DNA of 64,000 bases, from positions 1,674,001 to 1,738,000 of the forward strand of contig CM073198.1 in the NCBI GenBank assembly GCA_037042915.1. Reading direction: 5' to 3'. The position numbers and the translations under genes are program-made. The DNA is from Auricularia sp. M13. Taxonomy: Eukaryota > Basidiomycota > Agaricomycetes > Auriculariales > Auriculariaceae. The notes beneath the pieces were generated by a model. The model saw nothing but the letters and a program-made list of their open reading frames with translations, was not told the origin of the DNA and made no database searches. Position 1 is the first letter of the stretch. Every line of letters starts with the position of its first letter. Below, one piece after another: positions 46,715 through 57,537 of the stretch.

Positions 46715-46844
46715 GCATTCTGTTCGGATTACACTTTGTTACTTAGTCGTCACCATTGGTTAGGATCTACGTTTAGGACACACGCGCAATTATGATTTTG
46801 ACTCCCCACATACACTTATTGACGTCGAGGACGACGCAATTTTC

Positions 46845-46854
46845 AAAGGGGGGG
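46845..46854 (+). other. Polypurine tract of the gypsy element
   Basis: AAAGGGGGGG ends four bases before the right LTR and is the normal site for plus-strand priming in reverse transcription. Confidence 0.75.
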
Positions 46855-46858
46855 TTAT

Positions 46859-47126
46859 TGTAACCGGCCCGGATTGGAGACATTCCCGGTCTACAACGAT
46901 GGAGAAGATTCTAGGACTTTCACTACTATTCCATTCCTGTACATTCTAGAATTAGACTCAAATATGTATATAAGCGCGGGGACTCAGGCAGTAGGAGCGG
47001 CATCCTTCGGGATACGGACTTAGCTCGCCTTCGTCCTCCGCACGATAGTGCAATCTTATCTAATTATCTTATTCACACAGCCACTCTTTGCGTGATCCGA
47101 AACGACCCATTGGAACTACCGTTACA
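46859..47126 (+). repeat. Right LTR of the gypsy element (268 bp, intact)
   Basis: TGTAACCGGCC to CCGTTACA, with TATATAA at 46967-46973. It is the uninterrupted reference copy that proves where the inner element entered the left LTR. The target-site duplication ACGCG follows at 47127-47131. Confidence 0.95.
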
Positions 47127-47131
47127 ACGCG

Positions 47132-50112
47132 CCTGCGATACGCGCACAACTCCTCGAGCTCGACCGATATAGGATTCCCTTCGGCGTGCGCGCGCGTGAC
47201 TGCATCCGCGAGTTCTCGGTCGTTGTTGTCGACGAACGTGCGAAGCCGCCGAACCTCCACGTTCAGCCTTTCGATTTCTTCGCGGGCGCGCAGGGATTTA
47301 AAGTACCTGTTCATGAGCAAGCGGTTAGTAGGTACAGCCCAGGGCTTAGCCCGAACGTCAGTGCGCGCGCAGCGAAGCAGCGTGAAATCTTGAAGCTCGG
47401 TCCAGTCTGCGACGTCGTCCCATACCAGAGGCTCCACGGTGGGGTCGAGCTTGCGCGCCGCATCGTTATACTTGTCGAGCGCGGTACGAATGGCCGCCGA
47501 CCGAGTCTTGAGTGCCCGCGCGATTTGAACACGCATCTTGTAACCTGGGACATCGTCAAATGCAGGCGAGCAATAAAGAGAAATACTTACATATGCCGGA
47601 CATATTCGCCTTCGTGAGCTCGAGAAGCCGCTGCACCACCAGCAGCTCGAGGTGGTCGAGCGCCTTTCGCAGCGCGCGTTCGCGGATGTAGGTTGTTGTG
47701 CGCTGCCAGGCCGGTGTTGTTGCGTTCCAGCGCCTGCCAGGCTCGATGTCAAGCCGGCGCTCGTAGTCCTGTACCGTGGCCAGAGCGGCCATGTACGTTT
47801 CTTGCGCGTGGCGCCTGTTGCGCTCAGCGCTGGCCAGCCGCTTCGACGCGCTGCTCAGGGTAGCGGCGCCACCCTCGAAATCCCCCGAACTGAGGTTCAG
47901 GGCGCTTGGATCGACGTTGGAGGCGTCGTATTTTGTCCTTCCCTGCCCGTCAGAATAGCTGCAATGGACGTTTACGCAGCGCGGACATACCGTGCATCAT
48001 GCAAGACCTGGAGAGCCTGGACGTACCCAACGCTGAGTACGTCCTCCTCGGGCTCCTCCTTGAGCGACACGAGGTATTCGCGCTCCTCCCGCAGCCACGT
48101 CGTGAAATCCTCGGGCCCGAATCCGAGGTCGGCGGCAGCGGCAAGTGCCTCGTTGCATTCCTGCTGAACCTTCACCGCGGACTCGTACTTGTTTACGAGC
48201 CACCGCGACAGTTCCTCGTAGCGCATCTTGTCCCAGTGCTGCCAGTGCAGATCAATGGCCTGGCGGTAATGGAAGAGCGTGGCGTAGCGGACGCCGCGCG
48301 CAACCTCATTTGATTCGAAAAATACTCGCTCACAGGTCTCGAAGTCCTCGAGACCTGCGCCCTCGAATGTGAGCGGATGCCAGGTGAGCTGGCAGAGCCA
48401 ATTGTGCGCGTGGCCATGGAATGCGCCGACCAGGAACTTGAGGCCTTTGTCGCGCGCCAAGGGTCCGAGACAGCTGTTGCGCAGGGTCGTCTCGAACCCG
48501 CAGCCAATGTCATATCCAGGCCGCTGGTTCATCCCGCGATCGAGCGCGAGCATCGCGCCAGTGTGAGCGAGACCGTACTTCGCACTGTTCAATGAGTTAA
48601 TATACAAATATCATGAAGGAACTACTCACAGTTCACCGCTTCGTATCATTTCCGAGCAATGCAAAATGAATGCGTGGCGGCAGACGCTGACGAAGACGCC
48701 CGTCTGCTCAAATTGCTCCAGCGCGGTCTTCATATGCTCAGGCTGCAGGTTCTTCCAATTGTTGATACACGGGATCTCGGTTCCGTCGCCTTCGCCCGGT
48801 GTCGCGCCAGTCGCGAGAGCGTTCCTGGTCGCTGCTGTCTGCGGGCGTACTTGGTCCTTGTAGACGTCGACTTGCTCGGGCGAGATGCTGTAGTCACTTT
48901 TGAATACGAGGCCGTTCGCGCTGCCGGCATTTGCGTGACGCTTGAGTGACCCATTGCCGTCCATTGCCCATAGACGACCGGCTGGAAGCTCGGGTTCGTT
49001 GTCAAGCTACAACTAGTCAGTAAAGAAGAAGTTAAATGTGGTTCGAAACACATACTTTGTACGTGCACGGCGGGCACGAGTTCTGCACCCGCCACCCGGG
49101 CGAGTCCTGCCCCAGGAAGGAGCGCACCCGCTGGTTGACGTCGCGGAGAAGCAGCAAGTACGCGTCAAACGCGTCCGAGAGCTGGTGCCGGAAGGCGGGG
49201 CGATAAGGGACGCGTTCGAACGCGCACATCGCGCGCGCGAAGGCCTGGAAGCCGAGCCGCGGGTGGAAGCGCCGCAGCTGGTGGAAGAGCTCGAGAACGT
49301 GGATGCCCACCGCGAGAGCTGGCTCGGCCGGTGTGCATGCCATGTAGCCGTAACGCATGAGCGTCACGACGGCGTGCTCGTTCACGTCGCGGCGGACGAA
49401 CAGGCGCAGCGCGGGCTTTTCTGTGGGCGTAGAGCGTCAGATGGAGCTTGCATAAATGTAGAAAGCACTCACCAAGTAGGTCCAAAGCTAGAATAGAGAA
49501 AGAGACCGATGTGTCGGTCGGCGCGTCCATGTCACAGTCCAGGCCGGCCGCGCGACGACGCTTGAGCTCCAGATATGTTGGCACAAGCGTAGGCTGGAGT
49601 GATGCCCACTGCGCTGCCCGCGCATCCGATATCTGGCGGCGAGTACGAGTCGTGACGCGCTTGCGCCAGTGTCTATGCAGCCTATCGCGAGTCGGTCAAT
49701 GAGAAGCAAATAAATAAAGCAGCGTACCTGCCAACGCGCGCAAGGTCGACGATAATCGACGGTTGCTCTTGCTCCTGGCCATCTTGCACATCGATCCAGT
49801 CCTCATCGTCGGCAGTTGGGTCTTGAGCATCGGCAACGTGAGACGGTTGAATGCCCCGGAGGGCCGCCTCCTCTGCGACACCCATCGAAGAGCCTGTACA
49901 TGTCTGAGTATAAGGGGCCACTAAGCAAATTTCCACGTACCTGGAGCGCGTTCCGGCACTTTGGTCTTGGCCATCTCGCGCCTTGACATGCTCTGCGCGA
50001 CGGAGAGTGCAACTCCGGGTAGGCCACTCGATACAAAGCCAAAGCCATTCCGCTGTGACAGGGCCCTCTTGCTCGCCGAAGCCATGGGACGACGCGAAGA
50101 CCCAGCAGTCAT
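47132..50112 (-). pseudogene. KDZ-superfamily transposase of the outer element, 5' part, cut by the gypsy insertion
   Basis: Start proposed at 50112 (MTAGSSRRPMASASKRALSQ). Exons joined by short introns give an acidic segment (DPTADDEDWIDVQDGQE), a Cys-cluster region (ARAAQWASLQPTLVPTYLEL, EHAVVTLMRYGYMACTPAEP, RVQNSCPPCTYK), then the catalytic part: QPVVYGQWAMDGNGSLKRHA, FEQTGVFVSVCRHAFILHC, GYDIGCGFETTLRNS, FHGHAHNWLCQLTWHP and GLEDFETCERVFFESNEVAR. These are the hallmark blocks of the Kyakuja-Dileera-Zisupton superfamily, with Asp in YDIGC and Glu in the GLEDFE/CER block as candidate catalytic residues. A helical C-terminal part ends with EELCAYRRR where the right LTR abuts. The rest lies at 19217-19513. 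Intact in frame until the insertion. Confidence 0.85.
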
Positions 50113-50233
50113 GGCGGGCTCGCGGTGGTCGGACGAGGTTGGATGGAAAAGCCACCGACACAGTTGAGACTCAACCACGGTGATGACAGTAAGAACACGC
50201 ACCTTCCTCAAATTATAACTAGCATATCTGCAA

Positions 50234-50603
50234 AGAGCTCGTTTGTACGAGTCGAACGGTATAGGATTTGTAATTTTTGAGTGAGACGGTGCGGACGAGT
50301 CGTGCTCGTCGTCGGCGACGGCGCTGCGGCGATGAGCACGATGATTGATGGCGGCGGGCACAGCGCCCGGACGTCTTTGACAGGTGCCGGACGTTCCGGA
50401 CAGTTTGACAGGCAATCCCTGTTGCTTCCTGGTCCCTGACTCTTGCACCGGCCGCAGGGACTCCTTGGCGGCCGAGGATTATTGAGGTATTCGCGGATTT
50501 ATTCGCGAACGTATCTACACTAGCAATCCGAGTGCTACAAGCCATGGCACACCCCCCCCCATCACCCGGGCTTCTTATCACCGGAAGGGCTAACACCCGG
50601 GTG
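50234..50603 (-). repeat. Right 370-bp terminal inverted repeat of the outer KDZ element
   Basis: Same length and sequence as 15043-15412, in reverse. The outer end is the palindrome CACCCGGGTG at 50594-50603. Confidence 0.9.
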
Positions 50604-50611
50604 GTCCCAAA
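50604..50611. repeat. Target-site duplication of the outer KDZ element, right copy
   Basis: GTCCCAAA, identical to 15035-15042. Confidence 0.9.
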
Positions 50612-51992
50612 GTGAAGGTCCCGGGGGACGACCGATAGCTTGGGCCAGCCCACACGTTACAACTCACGAGTGACGGCGGCGAAGAATTCGTCTCCCACTT
50701 CGCGGCTCCGGTAAACATCGCATCGCTGAAGAGGAGCGTGCGGACGGCGTTCACTGGCAGATGCTGCAGGCGGCCAACATGGCATAAACGGGAAGGAGCA
50801 CGTACTATTAGGAGAGAGCGAGCGTGTGAACCGTGGCGGATATACAGTACGCTCGAAGAACTGCACGGCCTGCCAGTGGGGGAGGATGGTGTTACCTTAC
50901 CCGGGAGAATGAGGGTTTCGAGTGCTGTGCTGGCATGCGCATTCTCTCGAGATGGAGGAAAAAGCAACTGTAATAGGCATCAATGGTGAGGGATTCGAGA
51001 CGAGGTCTAGGCTGGGGACCGGCACGGTTTCATTTCCAATAAACCCGACAGCGAGGCACTCGAGGGTTGAAGAACTGCCGAAAGGATCAAGTACATTTGC
51101 CCTGGAGAAAAGCAGTTCCATGTCCGGAGGATGCGCAGGGAACAGAAGCGTGAAGTAGCTGTTGGATGCACTGCGTTCGGTCCGCAAAGTATCAGTTCCT
51201 GTAGCTTGGGCGCATAAGGGATAAATTTTGTATTCGAGTGGACTTCATGCGATGCCTCGATGCTGAAGAAGCCGAGCCGTTCGAGAAGTGGAAGAGGACC
51301 TTTGAGGACATCAACAAGCTTAAGGTCGGGCCGACCAAGACCATCGGGCAGCCACAGCTCAAAGGTTCTCCAGCGCGCGGCGTGGATCGACACTGAGCTC
51401 AGAATGTACTGGAGTGAGGCAGAGCGCCCCCAAGTATCGCCATACTCGTTCCAGGTGATGGAGATGTCGAGTGGACTTGGTTTGGATCTCTGCAAGCCAA
51501 TCTGGATACGCTTGTGATGTAACTCGGCCTCTCGCTCTTCCATTCGGTCCGGCGCATGGCAGGATATACGTCCATAACCGCGGTAACTGCAGGGCCAGCG
51601 TACGCCAGCGGCTACACACCGCCGCCAGGTAGACAGGCGCCAGCACGCAAGCCCTCGGACCCTTTGCGAATGAACAACGACTCCGGCGGCGCGACAACCT
51701 CGTCAAATATGCAGGACAGCACATCCAGCGGCAGGCTCGCCATAATATCGCGGCCGCCATAAAATCGCGGCCGGTATGACAGACGGATCTCGTCGAGCTG
51801 TGCCTTGGCCACCTCTCGCCTCGAGCAAAGTGTCGTGACTTCTTTTGACGCTTCGTCCAGGACCGCGCGGGCGAGTTCGAAGGCGTGCACAGCGTCGTCG
51901 CGAGCATCGTCGATCCGTTGCTCTCGGGCATCCAGGTCGCTCTGCTCGCGTGAAATGAGTCTTCGGCGAAGATCAAGCGCACGGGACGCCAT
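50612..51992 (-). pseudogene. F-box / leucine-rich-repeat protein pseudogene, 3' end cut by the outer KDZ element
   Basis: Starts at 51992 with a helical Arg/Glu/Asp-rich segment (RRRLISREQSDLDAREQRID) and an F-box-like block (LPLDVLSCIFDEVVAPP). The homologous continuation then moves to another frame (YLAAVCSRWRTLALQLPRLW) and again to a third (HHKRIQIGLQRSKPSPLDIS, WRTFELWLPDGLGRPDLKL, PYAPKLQELILCGPNA). Compared with the intact paralogue at 52218-53763 these two changes are single-base frameshifts with no space for introns. The transposon lies just before the expected end of the gene. Confidence 0.7.
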
Positions 51993-52217
51993 TTACGACG
52001 TCTGTGCGCGTATTGCCTCGGATGTGCGTGGTCAAGAAGACAAAACGCGGAGCTTGCCGGGCTATCGAACTTGCGAAGTAATTCATCGGGTCGCATAGGC
52101 AACTGGCGTCGTGTAGGCTAGATGTAGATTAAATATTTACATACGTATTGTACACGTGGCATCGTCAAGCATCACAGTATGCACATATATCTTGTACAAG
52201 TTAAAGAATAAAAATTC

Positions 52218-53763
52218 TCATGCTTCTATGAGCCGCTTTACTTCGGCTTTGAACCATCGGGGCGTAGACGGCAGATTGACATTGAACTCCTTCAGCCTAC
52301 GCGGACGCGCTGGCTCTGTTGCTTCGTCCGATGCAGGCTGAGCGGGCTGCTCGACAGTCCGCGCACGAATGAACGATAAGATACCCGTGCCCTCGCCCAC
52401 ATCGAGCTTGCCGCGCGAGCACATCGTCACCGATTCCAGCTTTGGCCATAGATCTTTGAATACGTCGGCGTCGCCACCGAAAAACGCGTCGGCGACGTGG
52501 TATCCAAAGTCCACCTCAAGGACGAAATCGTCGAAAACGATCGTGTCGACGTTGTCCAGCAGCTTGAGCGTGTTGAGATAGGGGCGGAGGAGCAACGACG
52601 TGCCGCCAAGCGTTAGCCTGCGGACAGTCGGCGCGACGTGTGTCAAAAAGGGGCCCAGTTGAGGCCGCATGACCCTGCTAGACAGTCCGAGCGACGTCAA
52701 GTTGGGCATCTGCATCATCTCCAAGTGGGGCGTCATGACGAGCGTATCATCTACTAGTATGAGCGACGTGAGGTTGGGCAGGGTGATAGGTGCACTCGGC
52801 AGGTCGTTTGTCTCGCGCACACGAACACAGAGCAGAAGGGACTCCAGGGTCGCCGATGCCGCCGAAATGAGGGTCCAAGCAGTTTCAACCGAAACATTGT
52901 ACCAGAGCCTTATGGATTATCAAGGATGATAGCACCGGCGCAGTACAAGGCCGGAACGCACGCGCCGTTGGCCACAGGATCAATTGCTGAAGCTTCGGCG
53001 CATAAGGCAGGAAGCCCTCACAAAACGTGCTGAACTCTTCAAAGAGATCGTCTGCAGCCAAGAACCGCAGCGAATTGAGCACGGGAAGAGGACCCTTGAA
53101 CGCCACGATATCGTCCTTCGTGCATTGCCCTTGCGGCAGCCAGAGCTCGAACGTTCGCCAGCGCGAGGCGTGCGTGGACAGTTGCGCAATAATCTTCTGC
53201 GCAGATGGACAATCCTTGTATTCGCTCTCGTGCCAGCAAATGAGGACGTCGAGCGGCGCACGAGAAGATCGCCGAAGGAGCAGCTTGACACGCGCCAGGT
53301 GGAGTGAAGCATCCTCGGCCTTTAACTTGTCAGGAAACGAGATGTACGCCCACAAGCGCGGCTGGTGCAAGGCTTGTGCGCGCCATGGCTTGCACACAGC
53401 CGCGAGCGTGAAAGGGCGAACGGCGAGCTGGTGGTTGTAGCATAGTCCGCCTTGCACCTCGTCCCGGAACTTGTCTGGTAGAGCAACCACCTCTTCGAAG
53501 ATGTACTGAAGTATATCAGTAGGGATGGTGGGCATGAACAAGCGCCTGAATCCCTGACGAATGCCATCGAGCTGCTGTGCAGCAGCATCGCGGCGAGCGC
53601 GTAATGTCAAGACCTCGTCAGCGGCAGCTTCTCTAACGGCGCGAGCCAGCTCCAGAGCCCTTTCGGCCTCAATTTCACTGCGTTCAGCTTCGGCCAAACG
53701 TTGATTCAAGGCGTCTAGGTCTTCCTGCTCGCGTCGGATTCGCCTACGATGCACCTCGAGCAT
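52218..53763 (-). CDS. F-box / leucine-rich-repeat type protein
   Basis: Probably a substrate-binding subunit of an SCF ubiquitin ligase; such genes form large families in agaricomycetes. Start at 53763: MLEVHRRRIRREQEDLDALN and an Ala/Glu/Arg coiled coil, then an F-box (TIPTDILQYIFEEVVALPD), TLAAVCKPWRAQALHQPRLW, WRTFELWLPQGQ, LPYAPKLQQLILWPTA, and after a junction at about 52850-52905 LESLLLCVRVRETNDLPSAP, LPNLTSLILVDDTLVMTPHL and further LRR-like repeats to RRLKEFNVNLPSTPRWF, with the stop at 52218. At the junction either a 59-bp GT-AG intron with a weak acceptor or a one-base frameshift is needed. It is a tandem paralogue of the neighbouring pseudogene, about 45% similar by eye in the shared blocks. 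Confidence 0.75.
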
Positions 53764-54478
53764 ATTCGGGTTCTGAAAGTCTGTCAGCTTATAGCAGTCG
53801 GACGACGTTCCGTGTGTGACTTGCCTGCGGCCGTCAGACGCTTGTGGGAGATAACCGGGTGGTGAAGGTGGTTAAGTGACGCAAGTCGGAGTTGGCGCGG
53901 CGTGCAGTTCTTCTTACCGTGACCACGCTCAACAATGCGCTATGACGCCGCGTTGCTCGCTCGCAGTTAGACCGTTTTTCCATCACCGGGTGGTGCTCAG
54001 ACACGCTCGTCTACACCGTCCTGCTTGATACACGGTCTCGCCTGGTCGGCAGTGGTCTATACTGACTGTCTTTCGACGATCGCCTGTGCATAGACTGATC
54101 AGTATGTCGAGCTTTTTTCTACCAGCGCATTTCGTGATATCAGGCAGCATTGCTATGGGCGAACGGCACACAAACAGGACGCGTCGTCCACGAACGATAC
54201 AGAACAGCAGGTATCAACCACGCGAAAACCAGCAGTTACCGGGACATAGGCCTATTGAATACGTATTGCGCTGTCTAGCAATATACGCGTTGTTGCCCCG
54301 GCCTGCGAACATGCGTGGTCTATTTCGGAGCAGAATGTCAAAGTGGTCAATTTGAAACTACTTTATTATAAACCACGTCGATTCGTGGTGATACGTAGAT
54401 GAGTCCTACGCTTGAACCGTGACGTTGCTGAAGTTGGCCATCGCCTAAGGTCATAGTGGATGAGCTACCGGGGGAAGA
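53764..54478. other. Intergenic region
   Basis: No gene recognised; it contains the upstream region of the F-box gene and the 3' flank of the SDR gene. Confidence 0.4.
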
Positions 54479-56944
54479 CTAAAGGACAAGTTTCCATACC
54501 GTCTCAAAGGTGTCTTTGACATTACTGGGGTTGGTTGCACGACCATCGTCTGGAATGATATCAGTATTCTTCTACGCGAGATCATCGTGCTCCCTACTGA
54601 AATCCGTGATTCTCTCCCATTGCGCGATGACGGCCTCTGGATCGAGCTTCTCGTTATGATAGAAACCATGCCCTCCCGTACGCTGCCACAGCGACTGTCC
54701 AACCCAACTACCACTTATCTCAATCAGAGAGCCAGTAGCATTCGTATTGGCTGAATTATGTCAGTAATGCTCTCTATCCTCCCATGCTAGCGAGCGTAGA
54801 CCTTTACTGGCCAGGAAGGCAACGACGGCGGAGACGCTGGTCGCATCGAGTTGTTTACCGTCTGACGGCACTGCGACGTTGACGAGGATGTTGTTCGCCT
54901 TGCCATCGTCTGCGATTGCACGCCCAAAGCCTATGACGGCCCCCTTGGCGCTGGAAAACTAGAAAATGCTCAGAAACGGAATACATGCATTCCCCGCACC
55001 CACTGGCACTTTGTTCTCAGCGCCGTCTAGTAGGAATATAGCGTATCAGCATCGCTAGATTGCCATCATTACGCTCTCACTCACTCAAGCCCGCGGACGA
55101 CGATGTAAGTACAACACGTCCGTAGTTCTGGCTCTTAAAGATAGACCAGCACGCCTTTGTTACCTGCATTGCACGGATAAAAGTCAATCATTCTCGTGAA
55201 AACACAAAAAGGTGAGGCGTACTTTATATGCGGCGCTGTGGAGCCAACGCTCGGTAAATGCTTTCGTTCAGATGACGATTTAACACACCGAAGATGTACT
55301 CTGATGGTCTCGTCCCAATGCCTGTCCGTAAGCTGGGGCAGAACGAATGTAGGAGAGACGTCCGCATTCGTGACAAGTGCATGAATAGTGCCGTAGGCCT
55401 TGACTGCAGCTTGGACTATAACATCGGCGTCATCGGCTGGTGCAACAGCGGCCACTGCATTCCCCCCATCTGCAAATGATGAGACCGAACAAATAAACCC
55501 AGGCCCAGGAGACGAAAAGCGCGACCTTTGACAATGCTCTGAACAAGAGATCTCACTGCGGCTTCGTCCGAGTCGTTCAGGACAACACTGGCACCGAGAC
55601 TGGCAAAGACTCTTGCGTATGCGCGGCCGAGGTCCGTCGTCGCGCCTGTAATGAGGACTGTTTGACCCTCGGACCGGAGGTCTTTTGCATCCCGCGATGC
55701 GAGCTCTGCAAACCCAGGAGCAATATCACCCCACCTTTCCTGAACCTGCAGCGTTCGGTCGCTCAGCTTACAACCAGAAAAACATGCGATAAAGGATACT
55801 CACGATGGCTGGAGTGAGTGGCTTGTCGGCGCGGAACAGAACTCCCTTCGTTCGCGCCGATTTGATTTCTGCGATCCACCCCGCGGCGCACTCAAAAAGC
55901 CTGCCTGTGACGTCTGGGCTGCGCTCTGAATTGGTGAGAGCAAGCCCAAGCGGAGGAATGAAATCAGGCTGAGCCCAGTCAGCCACGCGGTTCCGAATTT
56001 TCCTCACAACTCACGGATATCATCTTCCGGATGTCTTCTGGAAGGATGAGCTCTAGCATAGGAGAATTTGCCAACTGGTGCGAACAATCATTCAGCAAGA
56101 AGGAATGCGGACGTGAATTCACTCACGGGAGCTATGGCGTTCGCTTTGATGCCAAAATGCGCTCCTTCTTTGGCGACAGCTTTCGTGAAGGCGATAATCC
56201 CAGCCTTCACTGCACTATAAGCTGCATTGTCGGGGGATCCTAGGAGAATCAAAACCCACTTATTAGCAGGGCACCAGTCCCTGTGGTCCACTTACCATAA
56301 AGGCCGGCAGCACTTGTGGCATTTATGATATATCCAGTTCTCTGCGTGCAGAACAGCGGCCAGACGGCTAGCGTGCATGAGATGGTACCCTTCAGATGGA
56401 CGTCGACGTGAGAGTCCCATTGCTCGTCGGTGAAGTTCTCGAGACTATATGCATATTAGTGTGCATCATGAGTGACAGGTGCGAGATGTCACAGACGTAG
56501 AGACGCTGCGATTTGCATATGTCGGGGATAAGTGACAGAACCAGGATGTAGGTAGACCCACCCGACGTTACCAGCGTTGTTGATTAGGATATGAACACTG
56601 TCGTATGCGTCCAGAGCTGTCCGGACGATCGCTGGACCGTCAAGGACCGAGTGAGTATCCTTGACAGCCTTTCCACCGGCTATAGAGTGAAAGTCAGATT
56701 CAAAGAGTCGTAATCTCAGAGGGACTTGCGCACCAGCGATGATCTCCTGAACAACCCGCTCGGCAGCTTCCTCGTACAGATCGTTGACGACGACGTTTGC
56801 GCCCCGTTGGGCATACGCCAGCGCATAACTGGGATAGGACAATCAGTGAGATATCTTGACCAAGCGGAGGTAATCATACGCGCGCCCAATGCTGCCACCT
56901 GCGCCGGTGATGATGACCGTCCTGCCTTCGAACGAAAGTGTCAT
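54479..56944 (-). CDS. FOX2-like protein with two SDR domains, hydratase domain absent
   Basis: Peroxisomal multifunctional enzyme type 2 oxidises 3-hydroxyacyl-CoA in beta-oxidation. Start at 56944: MTLSFEGRTVIITGAGGSIG, then after a 50-bp intron ALAYAQRGANVVVNDL, a block with HILINNAG, VHLKGTISCTLAVWPLF and AAYSAVKAG with catalytic Tyr and Lys. A linker (ALTNSERSPDVTGRLFECAA, GFAELASRDAKDLRSEGQ) leads to a second SDR domain: TVLITGATTDLGRAYARVFA, SLGASVVLND, VKAYGTIHALVTNADVS. In this copy the NNAG motif reads TNAD and the active-site Tyr appears as Phe (FSSAK), though an exon edge lies there. The end matches the usual inter-domain linker (GQSLWQRTGGHGFYHNE, ERITDF) and stops at 54479, where yeast-type FOX2 would continue into a hydratase-2 domain. 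So domain 1 looks active, domain 2 degenerate, and the hydratase is missing. Many small introns. Confidence 0.7.
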
Positions 56945-57537
56945 ATCGCTGGTCGATCTGCAAACTCCGAGACTGCTGGGTTATATACCCACGTCTTTCA
57001 TGCTTCTGCTTCGAGACCCAAAGAAGCCGATGTCACCTGACGAATTGGTCCTTAGCCCCCGAGGCTGACAAGATCTGATTGGCCTTGGCTACGCAAGCCA
57101 TGAAGGTCGCTATCATGTTGAGCAGGGCGACGGAGCTACAACCTAAACGTCTAGGGAGTTCGTAGCAGTGTCCAGGCGCATAAGCTCGGCATTCATCAAT
57201 GTCTGCCGGGAGCCGGGTCTGCTGATCTTCCCACGAAGTACTTACACTCACAGTGACAATGATAAGTAAAGGCCGCCTCATCCTCTGTGTGTATTGCGAA
57301 AACAATCTGAAGTGCAGTGTCAACGGGTCAGCTAAAAATAAACTGCCAACGATGTAAGAGTGTGGTATTACCGATGCCTGTGCGTGAGATTGCGTGAAAC
57401 ATGCAAAGGAGACATTATGCGAGCGTGGACGAGACTAATCACATACAGAAAAAGATGAAGCATCCGTGTCGTAGCACCATGTACCGGTGCGTATTTCCGG
57501 GCCGACGAGACAGCTCTAGCCATTCGTCGTCCGTTCC
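56945..57537. other. Intergenic region
   Basis: Contains a minus-strand ORF (57033-57323) without recognisable features; otherwise nothing seen. Confidence 0.4.

Larger units (their letters stand above)
19514..47126 (+). mobile_element. Chromodomain Ty3/gypsy LTR retrotransposon, split by a nested transposon
   Basis: LTRs of 268 bp (TGTAAC to GTTACA), 5-bp duplication ACGCG, a polypurine tract just before the right LTR, a single gag-pol ORF at 39203-45385 ending in a chromodomain, and an extra ORF at 45602-46714. Native length is 8,248 bp once the inner element and its extra ACTCTTTG copy are removed. The matching LTRs and long open frames mean it inserted recently, in the coding region of the outer KDZ transposase. 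A candidate primer-binding site (TGGTGGACACTGTGG) begins four bases after the left LTR at 39151. Confidence 0.93.
15043..50603. mobile_element. Outer KDZ-superfamily DNA transposon carrying nested insertions
   Basis: The boundaries are set by 370-bp terminal inverted repeats (15043-15412 and 50234-50603) and an exact 8-bp duplication GTCCCAAA. Without the nested retroelement the unit is 15043-19513 plus 47132-50603, about 7.94 kb. It carries a KDZ transposase on the minus strand (49.9 kb end, finishing at 19217) and two accessory minus-strand genes at 17165-18596 and 15500-16868. It landed in the 3' part of an F-box pseudogene. Its transposase gene is now split by the gypsy element, so it can no longer move itself unless another copy supplies transposase. 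Confidence 0.9.
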
